In this document: positions 32,156 through 41,704 of the stretch, piece by piece
How the letters are laid out: each line of letters begins with the position of its first letter
Position numbering within the stretch: the stretch's first letter is position 1
From: Lewinellaceae bacterium SD302
GTDB lineage: Bacteria; Bacteroidota; Bacteroidia; Chitinophagales; Saprospiraceae
Length of the DNA: 64,000 nucleotides
Assembly: GCA_002591745.1 (NCBI GenBank)
Contig: PDLQ01000006.1
Span: 157,701-221,700 of the forward strand
Reading direction: 5' to 3'
Program-made: the position numbers and the translations under genes
Notes under the pieces: generated by a model
What the model saw: the letters and a program-made list of their open reading frames with translations, nothing else
Databases searched by the model: none
Told to the model about the DNA's origin: nothing

Positions 32156-34696
32156 GTGAAACGACCCAAGAATAAGAAAAAGTCGCCCCTTCCCCTACCC
32201 TATGCACCCGCCGAAAGTGCCAGGAATAATGCGGGTTTGGACAATAGTAAACGTTACGACGATGTGTACTATGAACTGCACCCCGGGGTAATCGAGGACG
32301 TAGTCCCTATGGGTTCTCAATCTTTCGCCGTTGTCACCGATGCAGATATACAGTTGAAAATTGAAGTGTGGAGCGATCGCTGTCTGCGTTTTCACTACGC
32401 ATTGGATGGCTTCGACCGGGAGTTCAGTTATGCGCGCGACCCGGAAGCCCGGCAACAAGCCAGCACAGTAAAGCTTAAGGAATCCAAAACCGGCTGGCGG
32501 ATTGAAACCCCGGCGTTACGCTGTGAAATTGCCCGTAAAGACGGTAAAATTAAAGCAACTGACCTGGCTACCAAGACCGTCATCCACGAATACGCCGCTC
32601 CGTTTTACGTACGAACGACCCTGATGAAGGGGCTCGAACAACTACGGCTCCAACTGACCGCCAATAAAAAGGAAGGTTTTTTTGGGCTGGGTGACAAAAG
32701 CTGGGATACCGACCTCCACGGCCGTTATTTCCGTAACTGGAACGAGGATGCCTTTGCCTACGGAAAGGAGCGCGACACCCTCTACCGCAGCGTTCCGTTC
32801 TATCTGGGACTGCTTGAGGCAACGGGTTACGGACTTTTCCTGGACAACACCTACCGTACTCATTTCGATTTTAACAGCCGTACCGACGGGCTGACCACCA
32901 TCTGGGCCGAGGGTGGAGAATTCAGCTATTACCTCTTTACCGGTCCTAGCCTGGACCAGGTGGCTGCCGACTATGCCCTACTGACCGGCACCACCGAATT
33001 GCCGCCGCTTTGGGCCATCGGTTACCACCAGTGCCGCTGGAGCTACTACCCCGAAAAAAGAGTGCGCGAGATAGCCAGCAGTTTCCGCGAAAAACGTATT
33101 CCATGCGACAGCATCTACCTGGACATCGACTACATGGATGGTTACCGCTGCTTCACCTGGAACCACGACCATTTCCCGGACCCGAAAAAAATGATCGCCG
33201 ATCTGAAGGAAGACGGATTCCATACCGTCGTTATGATTGACCCGGGCATTAAGGTCGACGAAGACTACCACGTCTACACCGAGGGCACCGAAGAGGACGT
33301 GTGGTGTATGCGGCCGGATGGCCGGCCAATGGTCGGCCCCGTATGGCCCCCGGAATGTGTCTGGCCCGATTTCACCGATCCGGACGTCCGCGAATGGTGG
33401 GGCCCACTCTACCAGGAACTCTACCTGGAGCAGGGTGTCAGCGGTTTTTGGAACGACATGAATGAACCGGCGGTCTTCCGCGTCAATCGGCTTACTTTCC
33501 CGGATAGTGTGGTCCATGACCTCGACGGGCGGGGTGGCGACCACGCCGAAGCCCACAATATCTACGGTATGCAGATGTCGCGGGCCAGTTGGGACGGGCT
33601 CAAGGAACTCCAGCCCTCCAAAAGACCATTTCTGCTTTGCCGGGCCACTTTTTCCGGTGGTCAGCGCTACGCTGCACTCTGGACGGGAGATAATATCGCC
33701 AATTGGGAACACCTCGCCATGGCCAACCGTCAGTGCGTCCGACTCAGTATTTCCGGCTTTTCATTCGTTGGTACCGACATTGGCGGTTTCGTTGACGAAC
33801 CGGGCGGTGAACTGTTGGTCCGTTGGCTGCAACTGGCCGTTTTCCATCCGCTCATGCGAATTCACAGCATGGGCAACAATACCGACGGGGCCGCAGAGGC
33901 CGATGCGGACGAAGTCGCCAAGCAGGAAAAAGACAATCGCCAGGACCAGGAGCCCTGGGCCTACGGAAATCCCCATACCGACCGGGCGCGGACGGCTATT
34001 GAGATGCGTTACCGCCTTCTCCCCTATCTCTACACGGCCATGCAACAGCACCGGGCTACGGGTACGCCAGTCTTGCGCAATCTGTTCTTCTACGATCAGT
34101 CGGATAAAAATTGCCGGAAGTACGGTGATCAATTCCTGTGTGGACAGGACCTGCTGGTGGCGCCGATCGTCAAAGAGGGAGCAAAACAGGTAACGGTCTA
34201 TCTGCCCAAGGGCAACTGGGTGGACTACCAAAGTAGCAAGGTTTACGAAGGAGGCAGAAAGTACAAGCTATCGACCGATCCGAATTACATTCCGGTCTTT
34301 GTCCGTAGCGGAGCCATTCTTCCGATCGCCCCGGTAACCCAGCATACCGGCGAACTGACCAAGGTCAAGGAAATGCAACTCAACGTCTACGCCTCCGAAA
34401 AAACGGGCTACGGTGAATGGTACTGGGATGCCGGAGAAGGCTACGACTACGAAAAAAATGGTTTCCGTAAAGCCAGCTTCGGTTATACCAACACTAAAAA
34501 CGGCTTTGCTTTGATCCAGGCCACCGAAGGCGATTACCAATCCAGCGTTAAGAACTTACGCGTCCGTATCTACGGTCTGATTTCCAAAGCCAGTAAAGCA
34601 ATGGTAGATGACAAGAAGGTGAAACTGAGCCAGACCAAGACGCACCTGGAATTGGTGGTTCCGGTTGATTTTTCTGAAGTTGTGCTGTTAAGTTAG
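32156..34696 (+). CDS. Glycoside hydrolase family 31 alpha-glucosidase
   Basis: About 846 residues. The frame is open from a TTG at 32129, but the GTG at 32156 is preferred because the TTG lies within a TGCTACTTTG repeat copy; both are plausible. GH31 hallmarks: HQCRWSYYPEKRVREIASSF, the catalytic nucleophile in GFWNDMNEPAVF, the acid/base region ALWTGDNIANWEHL, GTDIGGF and HPLMRIHS. No signal peptide, so it should cleave alpha-glucosides in the cytoplasm, probably maltose or starch oligomers. The basic N-terminus (KRPKNKKKS) is unusual. A second TGCTACTTTG copy (34229-34238, minus) is inside the gene. Confidence 0.93.
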   Translation: MKRPKNKKKSPLPLPYAPAESARNNAGLDNSKRYDDVYYELHPGVIEDVVPMGSQSFAVVTDADIQLKIEVWSDRCLRFHYALDGFDREFSYARDPEARQQASTVKLKESKTGWRIETPALRCEIARKDGKIKATDLATKTVIHEYAAPFYVRTTLMKGLEQLRLQLTANKKEGFFGLGDKSWDTDLHGRYFRNWNEDAFAYGKERDTLYRSVPFYLGLLEATGYGLFLDNTYRTHFDFNSRTDGLTTIWAEGGEFSYYLFTGPSLDQVAADYALLTGTTELPPLWAIGYHQCRWSYYPEKRVREIASSFREKRIPCDSIYLDIDYMDGYRCFTWNHDHFPDPKKMIADLKEDGFHTVVMIDPGIKVDEDYHVYTEGTEEDVWCMRPDGRPMVGPVWPPECVWPDFTDPDVREWWGPLYQELYLEQGVSGFWNDMNEPAVFRVNRLTFPDSVVHDLDGRGGDHAEAHNIYGMQMSRASWDGLKELQPSKRPFLLCRATFSGGQRYAALWTGDNIANWEHLAMANRQCVRLSISGFSFVGTDIGGFVDEPGGELLVRWLQLAVFHPLMRIHSMGNNTDGAAEADADEVAKQEKDNRQDQEPWAYGNPHTDRARTAIEMRYRLLPYLYTAMQQHRATGTPVLRNLFFYDQSDKNCRKYGDQFLCGQDLLVAPIVKEGAKQVTVYLPKGNWVDYQSSKVYEGGRKYKLSTDPNYIPVFVRSGAILPIAPVTQHTGELTKVKEMQLNVYASEKTGYGEWYWDAGEGYDYEKNGFRKASFGYTNTKNGFALIQATEGDYQSSVKNLRVRIYGLISKASKAMVDDKKVKLSQTKTHLELVVPVDFSEVVLLS

Positions 34697-34810
34697 TATG
34701 CTGCGCATTAGGACGGGCAAGCCCGTTAGTACGCTGCGCGTTAGAATGCACCTTTAGTACAGAGCGCTTGCAATCTAAAGCGCAGCGTACTAACGGCACA
34801 GCCGTACTAA
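34693..34810. repeat. Palindromic repeat cluster (REP/BIME-like)
   Basis: TTAGTATGCTGCGCATTAG (from 34693) and TTAGTACGCTGCGCGTTAG (34726-34744) are direct repeats, mirrored by CTAAAGCGCAGCGTACTAA (34775-34793). Small hairpins ACGGGCAAGCCCGT (34713-34726) and ACGGCACAGCCGT (from 34793) sit at the junctions. The first unit overlaps the stop of the GH31 gene. Probably ends its transcript as well. Confidence 0.6.
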
Positions 34811-34903
34811 ACTTATTATGTCGCTCCCCAGTCATCATATCAAGCTCCCTTGATAGGCTCACACTATTAAGTCTATCTTCGAGGTTATTCCCAAAATGAT
34901 CTT

Positions 34904-37174
34904 ATGTTACGTATTCTCTCCCTTGTTCTTTTGTTCGGGTTATTTCCCAACCTGTCCGCTCAGGAAGACTTTGAACTGAACCGGAAAAGTCCGCCGGTTT
35001 CCATTGATAAGAGTCAGTTAAATATGCCTTGGGTCGGTGGGCTAAACAACCCCCAGCCGCACATGACTGATCTGGACGGAGACGGAGATACGGAACTTTA
35101 CCTTTTCGATCGCCAGGGGCATCGTCATCTCGGCTTTCAAAGGGAAGAAAACGGCAGCTTTATATACGAGCCGGAGCTTACGAAGAACTTCCCTGACCGT
35201 ATCCCCCATTGGGTGGTCATGCGTGATTTTGACGGTGATGGCATTGACGATATTTTTGGCCACTCGGATACCCTGGTTTCCGGCATTCTGGTCTATAAAG
35301 GTTTCCGCGATGCCGACGGTTTCATTGATTTCGAGAGAATGACCTTCGGTGAGCCACTGCCCATTCTTTATTTCGAACAGAGTAATGGTAGCCGGATTCA
35401 AATATTCGTGAGTACTATCGATTACCCGGAGATCGCCGACCTCGACTGCGACGGAGATATGGACATCCTTACGTTCAACAGCAATGGTGGCTACGTAGAA
35501 CTCTTCGCTAACCAAAGTGTAGAGCTAGGCTACGGAACCGACTCCCTGATCTTCGATTTGGTGGATAACTGCTACGGAGGAATCTACGAAAGCGGTCTTA
35601 GCCCCGAAGTCACCCTGGCTGGCGGACCGGACGAATGTGCCACGCCTTTTAACAGCCCAACTCCAGGTCCAGACCCGACTCCCGGTGGTGCCCGCCACGC
35701 CGGTTCTACTCTTCTGACCCTGGATCATAACCAGGATGGCAAGCCCGAACTGCTCCTGGGAGATGTTAGCTTCACGGAAGTCGTCATGCTCATCAATGAC
35801 GGAGACTGCGATGATGCCTGGTTTAGCGACCAGGAGCTGGATTTCCCCGCCGAAGACGTACCCGTAGACATCATCTTTTTTCCCGCATCCTTTTATACCG
35901 ATGTAAACCAGGATGGCACCAGTGATTTCATCGCCGCTCCCAACCAATTCATAAACGCCGAAGACCGGAAAGTTTTCTGGTACTATGAAAACGTAGGCCA
36001 GGAAGACGCTCCGGATTTGCGAATAGTAGATTCCCTTTTCCTGGTACGTGACATGATCGATATGGGAACCGGAGCCATGCCCGTAGCCTTTGACGTCAAC
36101 AATGACGGTCTGCAAGATTTGATAGTTTCCAACCGGCAACTCTTCACCAGTTCCATTTCCTTTACGGATAGTCGCCTCGTGGTTTTCCTGAACGTAGGAA
36201 CTGAGACGGAGCCTGCATTCGAGCAAACTCAACTAGACTACCTGGACATGAGCGAGTTCCTGAATACCACCACCGAATTCGCCCCTGCTTTCGGGGACCT
36301 CAATGGTGATGGCCGGCCGGATGCCCTCGTTGGTGGCCAGGACGGCAAACTCTTCTTCTTTCCCAACGTAACCAACGATAACGGACCGCAGCAGTTCGGC
36401 ACCGCCATTTACCCTTTTATGGACATTGACGTAAGCCAGAGCGCCCGCCCCTTTATCGTTGATCTGAACCGCGATGGCCTGAACGACTTAGTGATCGGTA
36501 ACCGCTCCGGTCGAATCGCCTATTTCCAGAATATCGGTACGGCAGATTCTCCTCAGTTTAGTCCTGATATGGAAACTTTGCCAAATCAAATTCAGCTTGG
36601 TGGAATTGACACGCGTAACGTTGGCAGCTCCTTGGGCTACTCCTCCCCCATCGTGATTGATCGTACTGACGGCTACATATTATTAACCGGCACCAATCGC
36701 GGCCAAATCGAAGCCTACGGAAACATCGACGGTAACCTGGAAGGAAATTTCACGGAACTCGACCTGGAAGTAGGTGATTTCCGGACCGGATTCCGCAGCG
36801 AACTGACGGCCGCCGATTTTGATAATGACGGCACTTTGGAATTGATCTTCGGTAACGGCCGGGGCGGGCTGGAATATTTCGGTTCTGAGATCCCCAGTGA
36901 GGTCACTGGCATAGTCGACCGGGCAGAACTGGATAGACAGCTGAAAGTCTTCCCCAATCCAGCCAGTGGAACTGTAAATGTGCTGCTGGAAGGACGACCA
37001 GGTAATCGTCTACAGCTCTATGACATTAATGGCCGTATGATCAAAGAACTGACTCTCTCACCGGGAGAACAACAAATGAGTTTCTCCGTTAGGGAGCTGC
37101 CCACCGGCGTGTACACTATTCGCTTGAGCCACGGCAGCGGAAGCATTGCTAAAAAACTGGTGGTGACCAAATAA
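34904..37174 (+). CDS. FG-GAP/VCBS repeat protein with type IX secretion sorting domain
   Basis: A 756-residue exported protein with a signal peptide (ILSLVLLFGLFPNLSAQ). It carries about nine Asp-rich calcium-binding-like FG-GAP repeats, e.g. DLDGDGDTELYLFD, DFDGDGIDDIFGH, DLDCDGDMDILTF, DVNQDGTSDFIAAP, DVNNDGLQDLIVSN, DLNGDGRPDALVGG, DLNRDGLNDLVIGN, DFDNDGTLELIFGN, which should fold as a beta propeller. The C-terminal ~75 residues are a type A sorting domain (LKVFPNPASGTVNVLL, LYDINGRMIKELTL, LPTGVYTIRL, KKLVVTK), directing it through the type IX system to the cell surface. Likely adhesive or structural; ligand unknown. Confidence 0.93.
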   Translation: MLRILSLVLLFGLFPNLSAQEDFELNRKSPPVSIDKSQLNMPWVGGLNNPQPHMTDLDGDGDTELYLFDRQGHRHLGFQREENGSFIYEPELTKNFPDRIPHWVVMRDFDGDGIDDIFGHSDTLVSGILVYKGFRDADGFIDFERMTFGEPLPILYFEQSNGSRIQIFVSTIDYPEIADLDCDGDMDILTFNSNGGYVELFANQSVELGYGTDSLIFDLVDNCYGGIYESGLSPEVTLAGGPDECATPFNSPTPGPDPTPGGARHAGSTLLTLDHNQDGKPELLLGDVSFTEVVMLINDGDCDDAWFSDQELDFPAEDVPVDIIFFPASFYTDVNQDGTSDFIAAPNQFINAEDRKVFWYYENVGQEDAPDLRIVDSLFLVRDMIDMGTGAMPVAFDVNNDGLQDLIVSNRQLFTSSISFTDSRLVVFLNVGTETEPAFEQTQLDYLDMSEFLNTTTEFAPAFGDLNGDGRPDALVGGQDGKLFFFPNVTNDNGPQQFGTAIYPFMDIDVSQSARPFIVDLNRDGLNDLVIGNRSGRIAYFQNIGTADSPQFSPDMETLPNQIQLGGIDTRNVGSSLGYSSPIVIDRTDGYILLTGTNRGQIEAYGNIDGNLEGNFTELDLEVGDFRTGFRSELTAADFDNDGTLELIFGNGRGGLEYFGSEIPSEVTGIVDRAELDRQLKVFPNPASGTVNVLLEGRPGNRLQLYDINGRMIKELTLSPGEQQMSFSVRELPTGVYTIRLSHGSGSIAKKLVVTK

Positions 37175-37178
37175 AGAT

Positions 37179-37916
37179 ATGACCTGGATTCTCTGGACGC
37201 TGTTGCTATTCGTCATTGTGTTTGTCCGCTACCTGCTCTTTAGCGGCGGTTACCACTATCTCTTTCGGATCAAGCTCCGTGACCGCTTTCGCCACCGGAT
37301 ATTTCACTACGAACCGGAGCGTGGTGCCCAGGTCCGCCGCGAAATTTACCGTTCCCTGCTGGTCTCATTAATCTTTGCCGTATTTGGTATTGGAATGCTC
37401 TGGCTCTGGCAGGCGGGTTATACAAAGATCTATCTCGACCCTTCCGAGCGTTCCTATTGGTGGATGCTGATCAGTCCGCTCGCCTTCATTTTTGCCCAGG
37501 AGACTTATTATTACTGGACCCACCGTTGGATGCACCGACCGGGTATTTACGATCTGGTCCACCGCTGGCACCACGAGAGCATTGAAACTACGGCCTGGAC
37601 GGCCTTCAGTTTTCACCCTACCGAAGCGGTGATTCAAGCGATTTTCTTACCCGTTTTCGTGCTTTTGGTGCCCATTCAGACCTATATCTTTCTATCTCTT
37701 TTAGGACTGATGACGCTTTCAGCCACCATTAACCATGCGGGGATTGAGGTATTCCCAATCAGCTGGGCGCGTATTCCCGTGCTCAGAAATCTGATCGGCG
37801 CTACTCACCATGATCTCCACCATAAGCAGGCCCGCACGAACTACGGACTCTACCTGACTTTTTGGGATGAATGGATGGGAACGGAAAATAAAAGTTACAG
37901 GAAGAAGAGGTCGTAA
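37179..37916 (+). CDS. Sterol desaturase / fatty acid hydroxylase family membrane enzyme
   Basis: A 245-residue integral membrane protein, second member of the family in this window. Histidine boxes: QETYYYWTHRWMH, DLVHRWHHESIETTA, INHAGIE and ATHHDLHH. It ends WDEWMGTENKSY, closely parallel to WDRWLGTNSESY in the copy at 17547-18305, so the two are paralogues. It begins four bases after the FG-GAP gene, likely on the same transcript, though no functional link is evident. Lipid substrate unknown. Confidence 0.9.
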   Translation: MTWILWTLLLFVIVFVRYLLFSGGYHYLFRIKLRDRFRHRIFHYEPERGAQVRREIYRSLLVSLIFAVFGIGMLWLWQAGYTKIYLDPSERSYWWMLISPLAFIFAQETYYYWTHRWMHRPGIYDLVHRWHHESIETTAWTAFSFHPTEAVIQAIFLPVFVLLVPIQTYIFLSLLGLMTLSATINHAGIEVFPISWARIPVLRNLIGATHHDLHHKQARTNYGLYLTFWDEWMGTENKSYRKKRS

Positions 37917-37926
37917 TTAATTCTCT

Positions 37927-38421
37927 TTACTGTGTCCGCGCCACCAGGCGGTAGTTCGCCTCGTACTCATCATCCGAAACACCGTCCCGGTCATAATCGA
38001 TGGTGCCGACGAGTTTTAGCTTTTCGCCGTCCAATGTCGGTAGGTAACTCAGCGTAACGTTGGGTTCGATGGTCAGCAGACTGTCGCCTTCTATTTTCCA
38101 GAGGCCATTGACCACGTCGGTTGTCTGGCCGGTTCTCAGAAACAGGGTTCTCTTGAATTTGCCGTCTTTGGTAAAGGCCGTCTTGGCCGGTTTAACCCCG
38201 TAGACCTGCCCCCAGTCAGCTTCGGTAATGTGTTGAATAAAAGTAGAGTCCGACCCCATATAAGAAGGCGCTTTTACCCGCATTTCAACGATTTCCCAGG
38301 TGCCGAGAAGGTCTTCGTTCAGGCTAATGCTCTCGTTGGCTGGTTCGGAAGTGGCTGATTCTTTGTCCTGGGTACAGGCAAAACAGAATAGCAATAGGAT
38401 CGGGTAGAAAAAAACGCGCAT
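37927..38421 (-). CDS. Lipocalin-like lipoprotein, unknown function
   Basis: A 164-residue protein with a lipoprotein signal (ILLLFCFAC). The mature domain has the outline of small Bacteroidota lipocalin-like domains: LLGTWEIVEMRV at the start and strands FTKDGKFKRTLFL, GLWKIEGDSLLTIEP, YRLVA. An Asp-rich turn (DYDRDGVSDDEYE) recalls a calcium loop. No catalytic motif. It is convergent with the sterol-desaturase gene and divergent from the glycosyltransferase gene. Confidence 0.75.
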   Translation of the reverse strand: MRVFFYPILLLFCFACTQDKESATSEPANESISLNEDLLGTWEIVEMRVKAPSYMGSDSTFIQHITEADWGQVYGVKPAKTAFTKDGKFKRTLFLRTGQTTDVVNGLWKIEGDSLLTIEPNVTLSYLPTLDGEKLKLVGTIDYDRDGVSDDEYEANYRLVARTQ

Positions 38422-38461
38422 GTAGAATTTATCTTGGCCCGCAAAGATAGCCAGTACTTGC

Positions 38462-38469
38462 TACCTTTG
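38462..38469 (+). promoter_or_regulatory. -7 promoter element (TACCTTTG) at the glycosyltransferase start
   Basis: TACCTTTG matches the Bacteroidota -7 consensus TAnnTTTG and ends only 4 bases before the GTG start at 38474. If used, the mRNA would begin at or near the start codon, i.e. be leaderless. No later start codon keeps the catalytic N-terminus, so the GTG is secure. The -33 element is not clear. Confidence 0.45.
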
Positions 38470-38473
38470 GCGC

Positions 38474-40186
38474 GTGATTATTAATAAATCCACTTTCAAA
38501 CTTCATTACTGGCTACTGGGCTGGCTGATCCTCAACCTCATCCAGGCGTTCTTTACCCCTTTGGACGCTGACGAAGCCTACTACTGGATGTACGCCGGTG
38601 AGCTCGACTGGGGCTACTTCGATCATCCGCCCTCCGTGGCCGCTTTGATCGCCCTCGGCCGTGATTGGCTGCCCGGAGAACTCGGCTTGCGTTTCGGCCA
38701 CGTACTCGCTGGCATCGGTACTGCCTGGCTCATCTGGGAACTGGTAGATCGCCCCAAAGGCGCTTTAGCCTGGATGGCCGCTCTGGTCATCACGATTCAA
38801 CCGATGCTACAGGTCTATGGCTTCATCGCTACACCGGATGGGCCATTGTTGTTTTTTACCGCTTTGCTACTTTGGCAGTACAAAAAATTCCTGGCCACGC
38901 CTTCAATCGGCAACGGACTCATATTGGGGGCAATCATGGCCGCATTACTCTACAGCAAATACCATGGGGTCTTGCTGATCCTGTTCATCGCGCTGCCCAA
39001 CCTGCGCTGGCTGATCCGCCAACCCGGTGCCTGGCTGGCCGCCGGTTTCGGAGCCCTGTTGTACGTGCCTCATCTGTACTGGCAGTTCGCTCACGATTAC
39101 CCGTCTTTCCGCTATCACCTCAGCGGCCGCAATGATCCTTATCAGTTAAAATACACGACGGAGTTCCTGCTTAATCAGCTGTTGATTTTCAACCCTTTTC
39201 TGCTCTATCACTACTTCCGTTCATTAGGCGGTAGCGGAGAAGCGTTAACGTCCACTAGTCCGGAACAGCGTTTTTACCGCGCCTGTCGCTGGCTAATTTT
39301 CCTGACCCTCGGCTTCTTCCTTTACAGCACCTCCAAGGGCGGAACCGAAGCTCAGTGGACGGCTATGCTCTGTATTCCACTGGCTTATATACTGATCAAA
39401 AACCTGGAAAAACACCCGGAGTGGTTTTCCCTGATCTGGAAACTGGGCTTAGTGTCTATGGGGCTATTTCTGTTGGCCCGCGTTTTTCTGATGTTGCCTG
39501 CCAATTTACTGCCGGTACCCAAGCCACTCGACCCGGAACCATGGGTGGATGCTCTCGTAGAAATCGCCGAAAACCGTCCCGTAGTTTTTGAAAACAGTTA
39601 CCGCGACCCAAGTCTCTACCAGTTTTACACCGGACATCCTGCGACTACTTTCACCGACGTAGCTTACCGCCCCAATCAATACGACATTTGGCGCAGAGAC
39701 ACCTTTTTTCAAGGTAAAGAAGTGTTGCTCGTGGGCAAGGAGGGCTGGCAATATTCTACTTCTGAGTCATTCACGCCCCAAACCAAACGCTTGCGGACGG
39801 CAGTTATTCATGACTTCAAAGTAGCAAAGTTCGTTCGGCTGAATAATGCTGGTTTGCTACCGGATACTCTAAAGCGTGGTCAGCCCCTGAAACTGGAGCT
39901 ATACGCCAGAAACCTCGAAAATTTTCCGCTTGAATTGAATGGCCGGATGCCCATTCAGGTGTACGCAATCTTCCAGGAAATTGATGGGGAATGGAAATAC
40001 ATTCACTTGAAAGATATTAAAGGAACGGCCATTTTACCAGGCGATCCCCGCTTGTTATTCGAGGGGGAGATCACAGTACCTGAAGGTTTACCACCAACTG
40101 AGCATCTGCTGCAATTCGGCCTGGGATACAGCGGGATGCCACCTTTACGCGGGCAGTCCGAATTGATGACAGTACAAATACGTTGA
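38474..40186 (+). CDS. ArnT/PMT-type membrane glycosyltransferase
   Basis: A 570-residue membrane protein from a GTG start. The N-terminus has FFTPLDADEAYYWMYAGELDWGYFDHPP, here given in parts: the acidic pair DADE and the loop YFDHPPS are signatures of the PMT_2/ArnT (GT39/GT83-like) family that transfers sugars from polyprenyl phosphate to lipids or proteins on the periplasmic side. About ten membrane segments follow to residue ~350, then a ~200-residue periplasmic domain. Two TGCTACTTTG copies lie in the gene (38865-38874 plus, encoding LLLW; 39817-39826 minus, encoding DFKVAK). It is not part of a lipopolysaccharide cluster here, so acceptor and donor are unknown. Confidence 0.85.
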   Translation: MIINKSTFKLHYWLLGWLILNLIQAFFTPLDADEAYYWMYAGELDWGYFDHPPSVAALIALGRDWLPGELGLRFGHVLAGIGTAWLIWELVDRPKGALAWMAALVITIQPMLQVYGFIATPDGPLLFFTALLLWQYKKFLATPSIGNGLILGAIMAALLYSKYHGVLLILFIALPNLRWLIRQPGAWLAAGFGALLYVPHLYWQFAHDYPSFRYHLSGRNDPYQLKYTTEFLLNQLLIFNPFLLYHYFRSLGGSGEALTSTSPEQRFYRACRWLIFLTLGFFLYSTSKGGTEAQWTAMLCIPLAYILIKNLEKHPEWFSLIWKLGLVSMGLFLLARVFLMLPANLLPVPKPLDPEPWVDALVEIAENRPVVFENSYRDPSLYQFYTGHPATTFTDVAYRPNQYDIWRRDTFFQGKEVLLVGKEGWQYSTSESFTPQTKRLRTAVIHDFKVAKFVRLNNAGLLPDTLKRGQPLKLELYARNLENFPLELNGRMPIQVYAIFQEIDGEWKYIHLKDIKGTAILPGDPRLLFEGEITVPEGLPPTEHLLQFGLGYSGMPPLRGQSELMTVQIR

Positions 40187-40192
40187 GCTTAC

Positions 40193-40200
40193 TACCTTTG
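40193..40200 (+). promoter_or_regulatory. -7 promoter element for the trp genes
   Basis: TACCTTTG, a perfect TAnnTTTG match, 24 bases before the trpC ATG and directly after the glycosyltransferase stop. It gives the trpCFBA genes their own promoter with a leader of about 17-20 bases. No leader peptide rich in Trp or attenuator hairpin is visible. Confidence 0.6.
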
Positions 40201-40224
40201 TCCTGAATCCCGAATCGACTGAAA

Positions 40225-41043
40225 ATGACTGATATCCTGGCCAAGATCGTGGCGGCTAAACACCTTGAAGTAGCTGAAAGAAAAGCCGCTGCCTCCGTTG
40301 AAACACTTAAAGAAAAGCCCTGGTATAACCGGCCGACCATTAGTCTGCGCGGAGCATTGGAAAGTTCCTCTGATTTTGGCATCATTGCCGAGTTCAAACG
40401 AAAATCGCCCAGCCAGTCCGACATCAATCTGAACGCTGACCCGGCAGCTGTTGCCCGTGCTTATCGCTCGGCCGGAGCTGCGGCCATGAGTGTGCTGACC
40501 GATCAGCAATTCTTCGGCGCTCACCCCGAGGACATCACTATTGTCCGTAATACGGTAGACCTGCCCATAATTCGCAAGGATTTTATGGTGGATACTTACC
40601 AGGTGCACGAGGCAAAAGCAATGGGTGCCGACGCCATCCTGCTCATCGCCGCCTGCCTCGACGCCCCATTGCTGGACGAACTGGCTCGTGAAGCCAAGTC
40701 GATTGGACTGGAAGTTCTTTGTGAGGTCCACGCCGGGGAAGAGTTGGAGAAACTTAGTCCGGCCGTAGATATAGTGGGTGTAAACAATCGTAACCTCAAA
40801 GATTTCAGTGTGGATATGGGTCAGAGTCTGCGAATTGGCAAGAAAATTTCGTCTGATTATCTGAAAATTAGCGAGAGTGGAATCGAGGATCCGCAAGCCG
40901 TCGTCCGTTTACGGCAAGAGGGGTTTAGGGGTTTTCTCATTGGCACCTACTTCATGCGTCAACCTGATCCGGGAATGGGTTGTTCCAGCTTCATTAAATC
41001 CACTCGACGGATCGACGACATTTACAAAGACGCCATAGCATGA
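40225..41043 (+). CDS. trpC: Indole-3-glycerol phosphate synthase
   Basis: A 272-residue TIM-barrel enzyme converting carboxyphenylaminodeoxyribulose phosphate to indole-3-glycerol phosphate in tryptophan synthesis. Family motifs: IIAEFKRKSPSQ, MSVLTDQQFFGA, LPIIRKDFMVDTYQV (catalytic Lys), DAILLIAACL, GLEVLCEVHA, VGVNNRNLKDF, ISESGIEDPQ and GFLIGTYFM. The usual length. Its last bases overlap trpF (ATGA). The pathway genes trpE, trpG and trpD are not in this window. Confidence 0.97.
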   Translation: MTDILAKIVAAKHLEVAERKAAASVETLKEKPWYNRPTISLRGALESSSDFGIIAEFKRKSPSQSDINLNADPAAVARAYRSAGAAAMSVLTDQQFFGAHPEDITIVRNTVDLPIIRKDFMVDTYQVHEAKAMGADAILLIAACLDAPLLDELAREAKSIGLEVLCEVHAGEELEKLSPAVDIVGVNNRNLKDFSVDMGQSLRIGKKISSDYLKISESGIEDPQAVVRLRQEGFRGFLIGTYFMRQPDPGMGCSSFIKSTRRIDDIYKDAIA

Positions 41044-41696
41044 ACATCAAAGTATGCGGCCTGAAGACCCCCGAACAGGTCCGGGAAATCAATAAAACCG
41101 AAGTTGATTACGTCGGCTTTATTTTTCACCAGTCGAGTCCCCGCTTCGCCGAAGACGACAAGTTAGCCGCCTGGTTAACTGAACATCCCCGCGCCGAAGG
41201 AGAGCCGGAACGCGTTGGCGTTTTTGTGAATGCCGAATTGGATTACATCCTAAATACAGTGCACGATTACCAACTTGATTGGGTGCAGCTACATGGAGAG
41301 GAAAGTCCCGGTTATTGTCAAGAGTTACAGCTACTCTGGTCGGTCACTTCTTCCTACCAGGCCAAGATCATCAAGGCTTTTAAGATTACACCGGATTTTG
41401 ATTGGTCCGTCACCAACAGCTACGTATCCAGCTGCCAACTATTTCTGTTCGATACCGGTGGGCAGTCCAGTGTGGGCGGTACCGGTATACAGTGGGATTG
41501 GAGTCAACTGGAAAATTACCAGGGGTTGACTCCCTTTCTACTGAGCGGTGGCATCGGCCCGAAGGACGCCAAAAAGCTAGAAAAGGTCAGCCATCCCCAG
41601 TTGAAAGGAATTGACGTAAATAGTGGATTTGAAACGGCTCCCGGCCTAAAAGACCTGAGCACATTGGCTACCTTTGTAGCCGAATTGAAGAACTGA
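41040..41696 (+). CDS. trpF: Phosphoribosylanthranilate isomerase
   Basis: A 218-residue TIM-barrel isomerase for the step before TrpC. Motifs: [14 protein letters not shown] with the catalytic Cys near the N-terminus, [57 protein letters not shown] and [16 protein letters not shown]. It overlaps trpC by four bases and precedes trpB by 8, giving a tight operon. A slight insertion around [15 protein letters not shown] makes it a little longer than typical. Confidence 0.96.
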   Translation: MNIKVCGLKTPEQVREINKTEVDYVGFIFHQSSPRFAEDDKLAAWLTEHPRAEGEPERVGVFVNAELDYILNTVHDYQLDWVQLHGEESPGYCQELQLLWSVTSSYQAKIIKAFKITPDFDWSVTNSYVSSCQLFLFDTGGQSSVGGTGIQWDWSQLENYQGLTPFLLSGGIGPKDAKKLEKVSHPQLKGIDVNSGFETAPGLKDLSTLATFVAELKN

Positions 41697-41704
41697 GTGG
41701 CATT

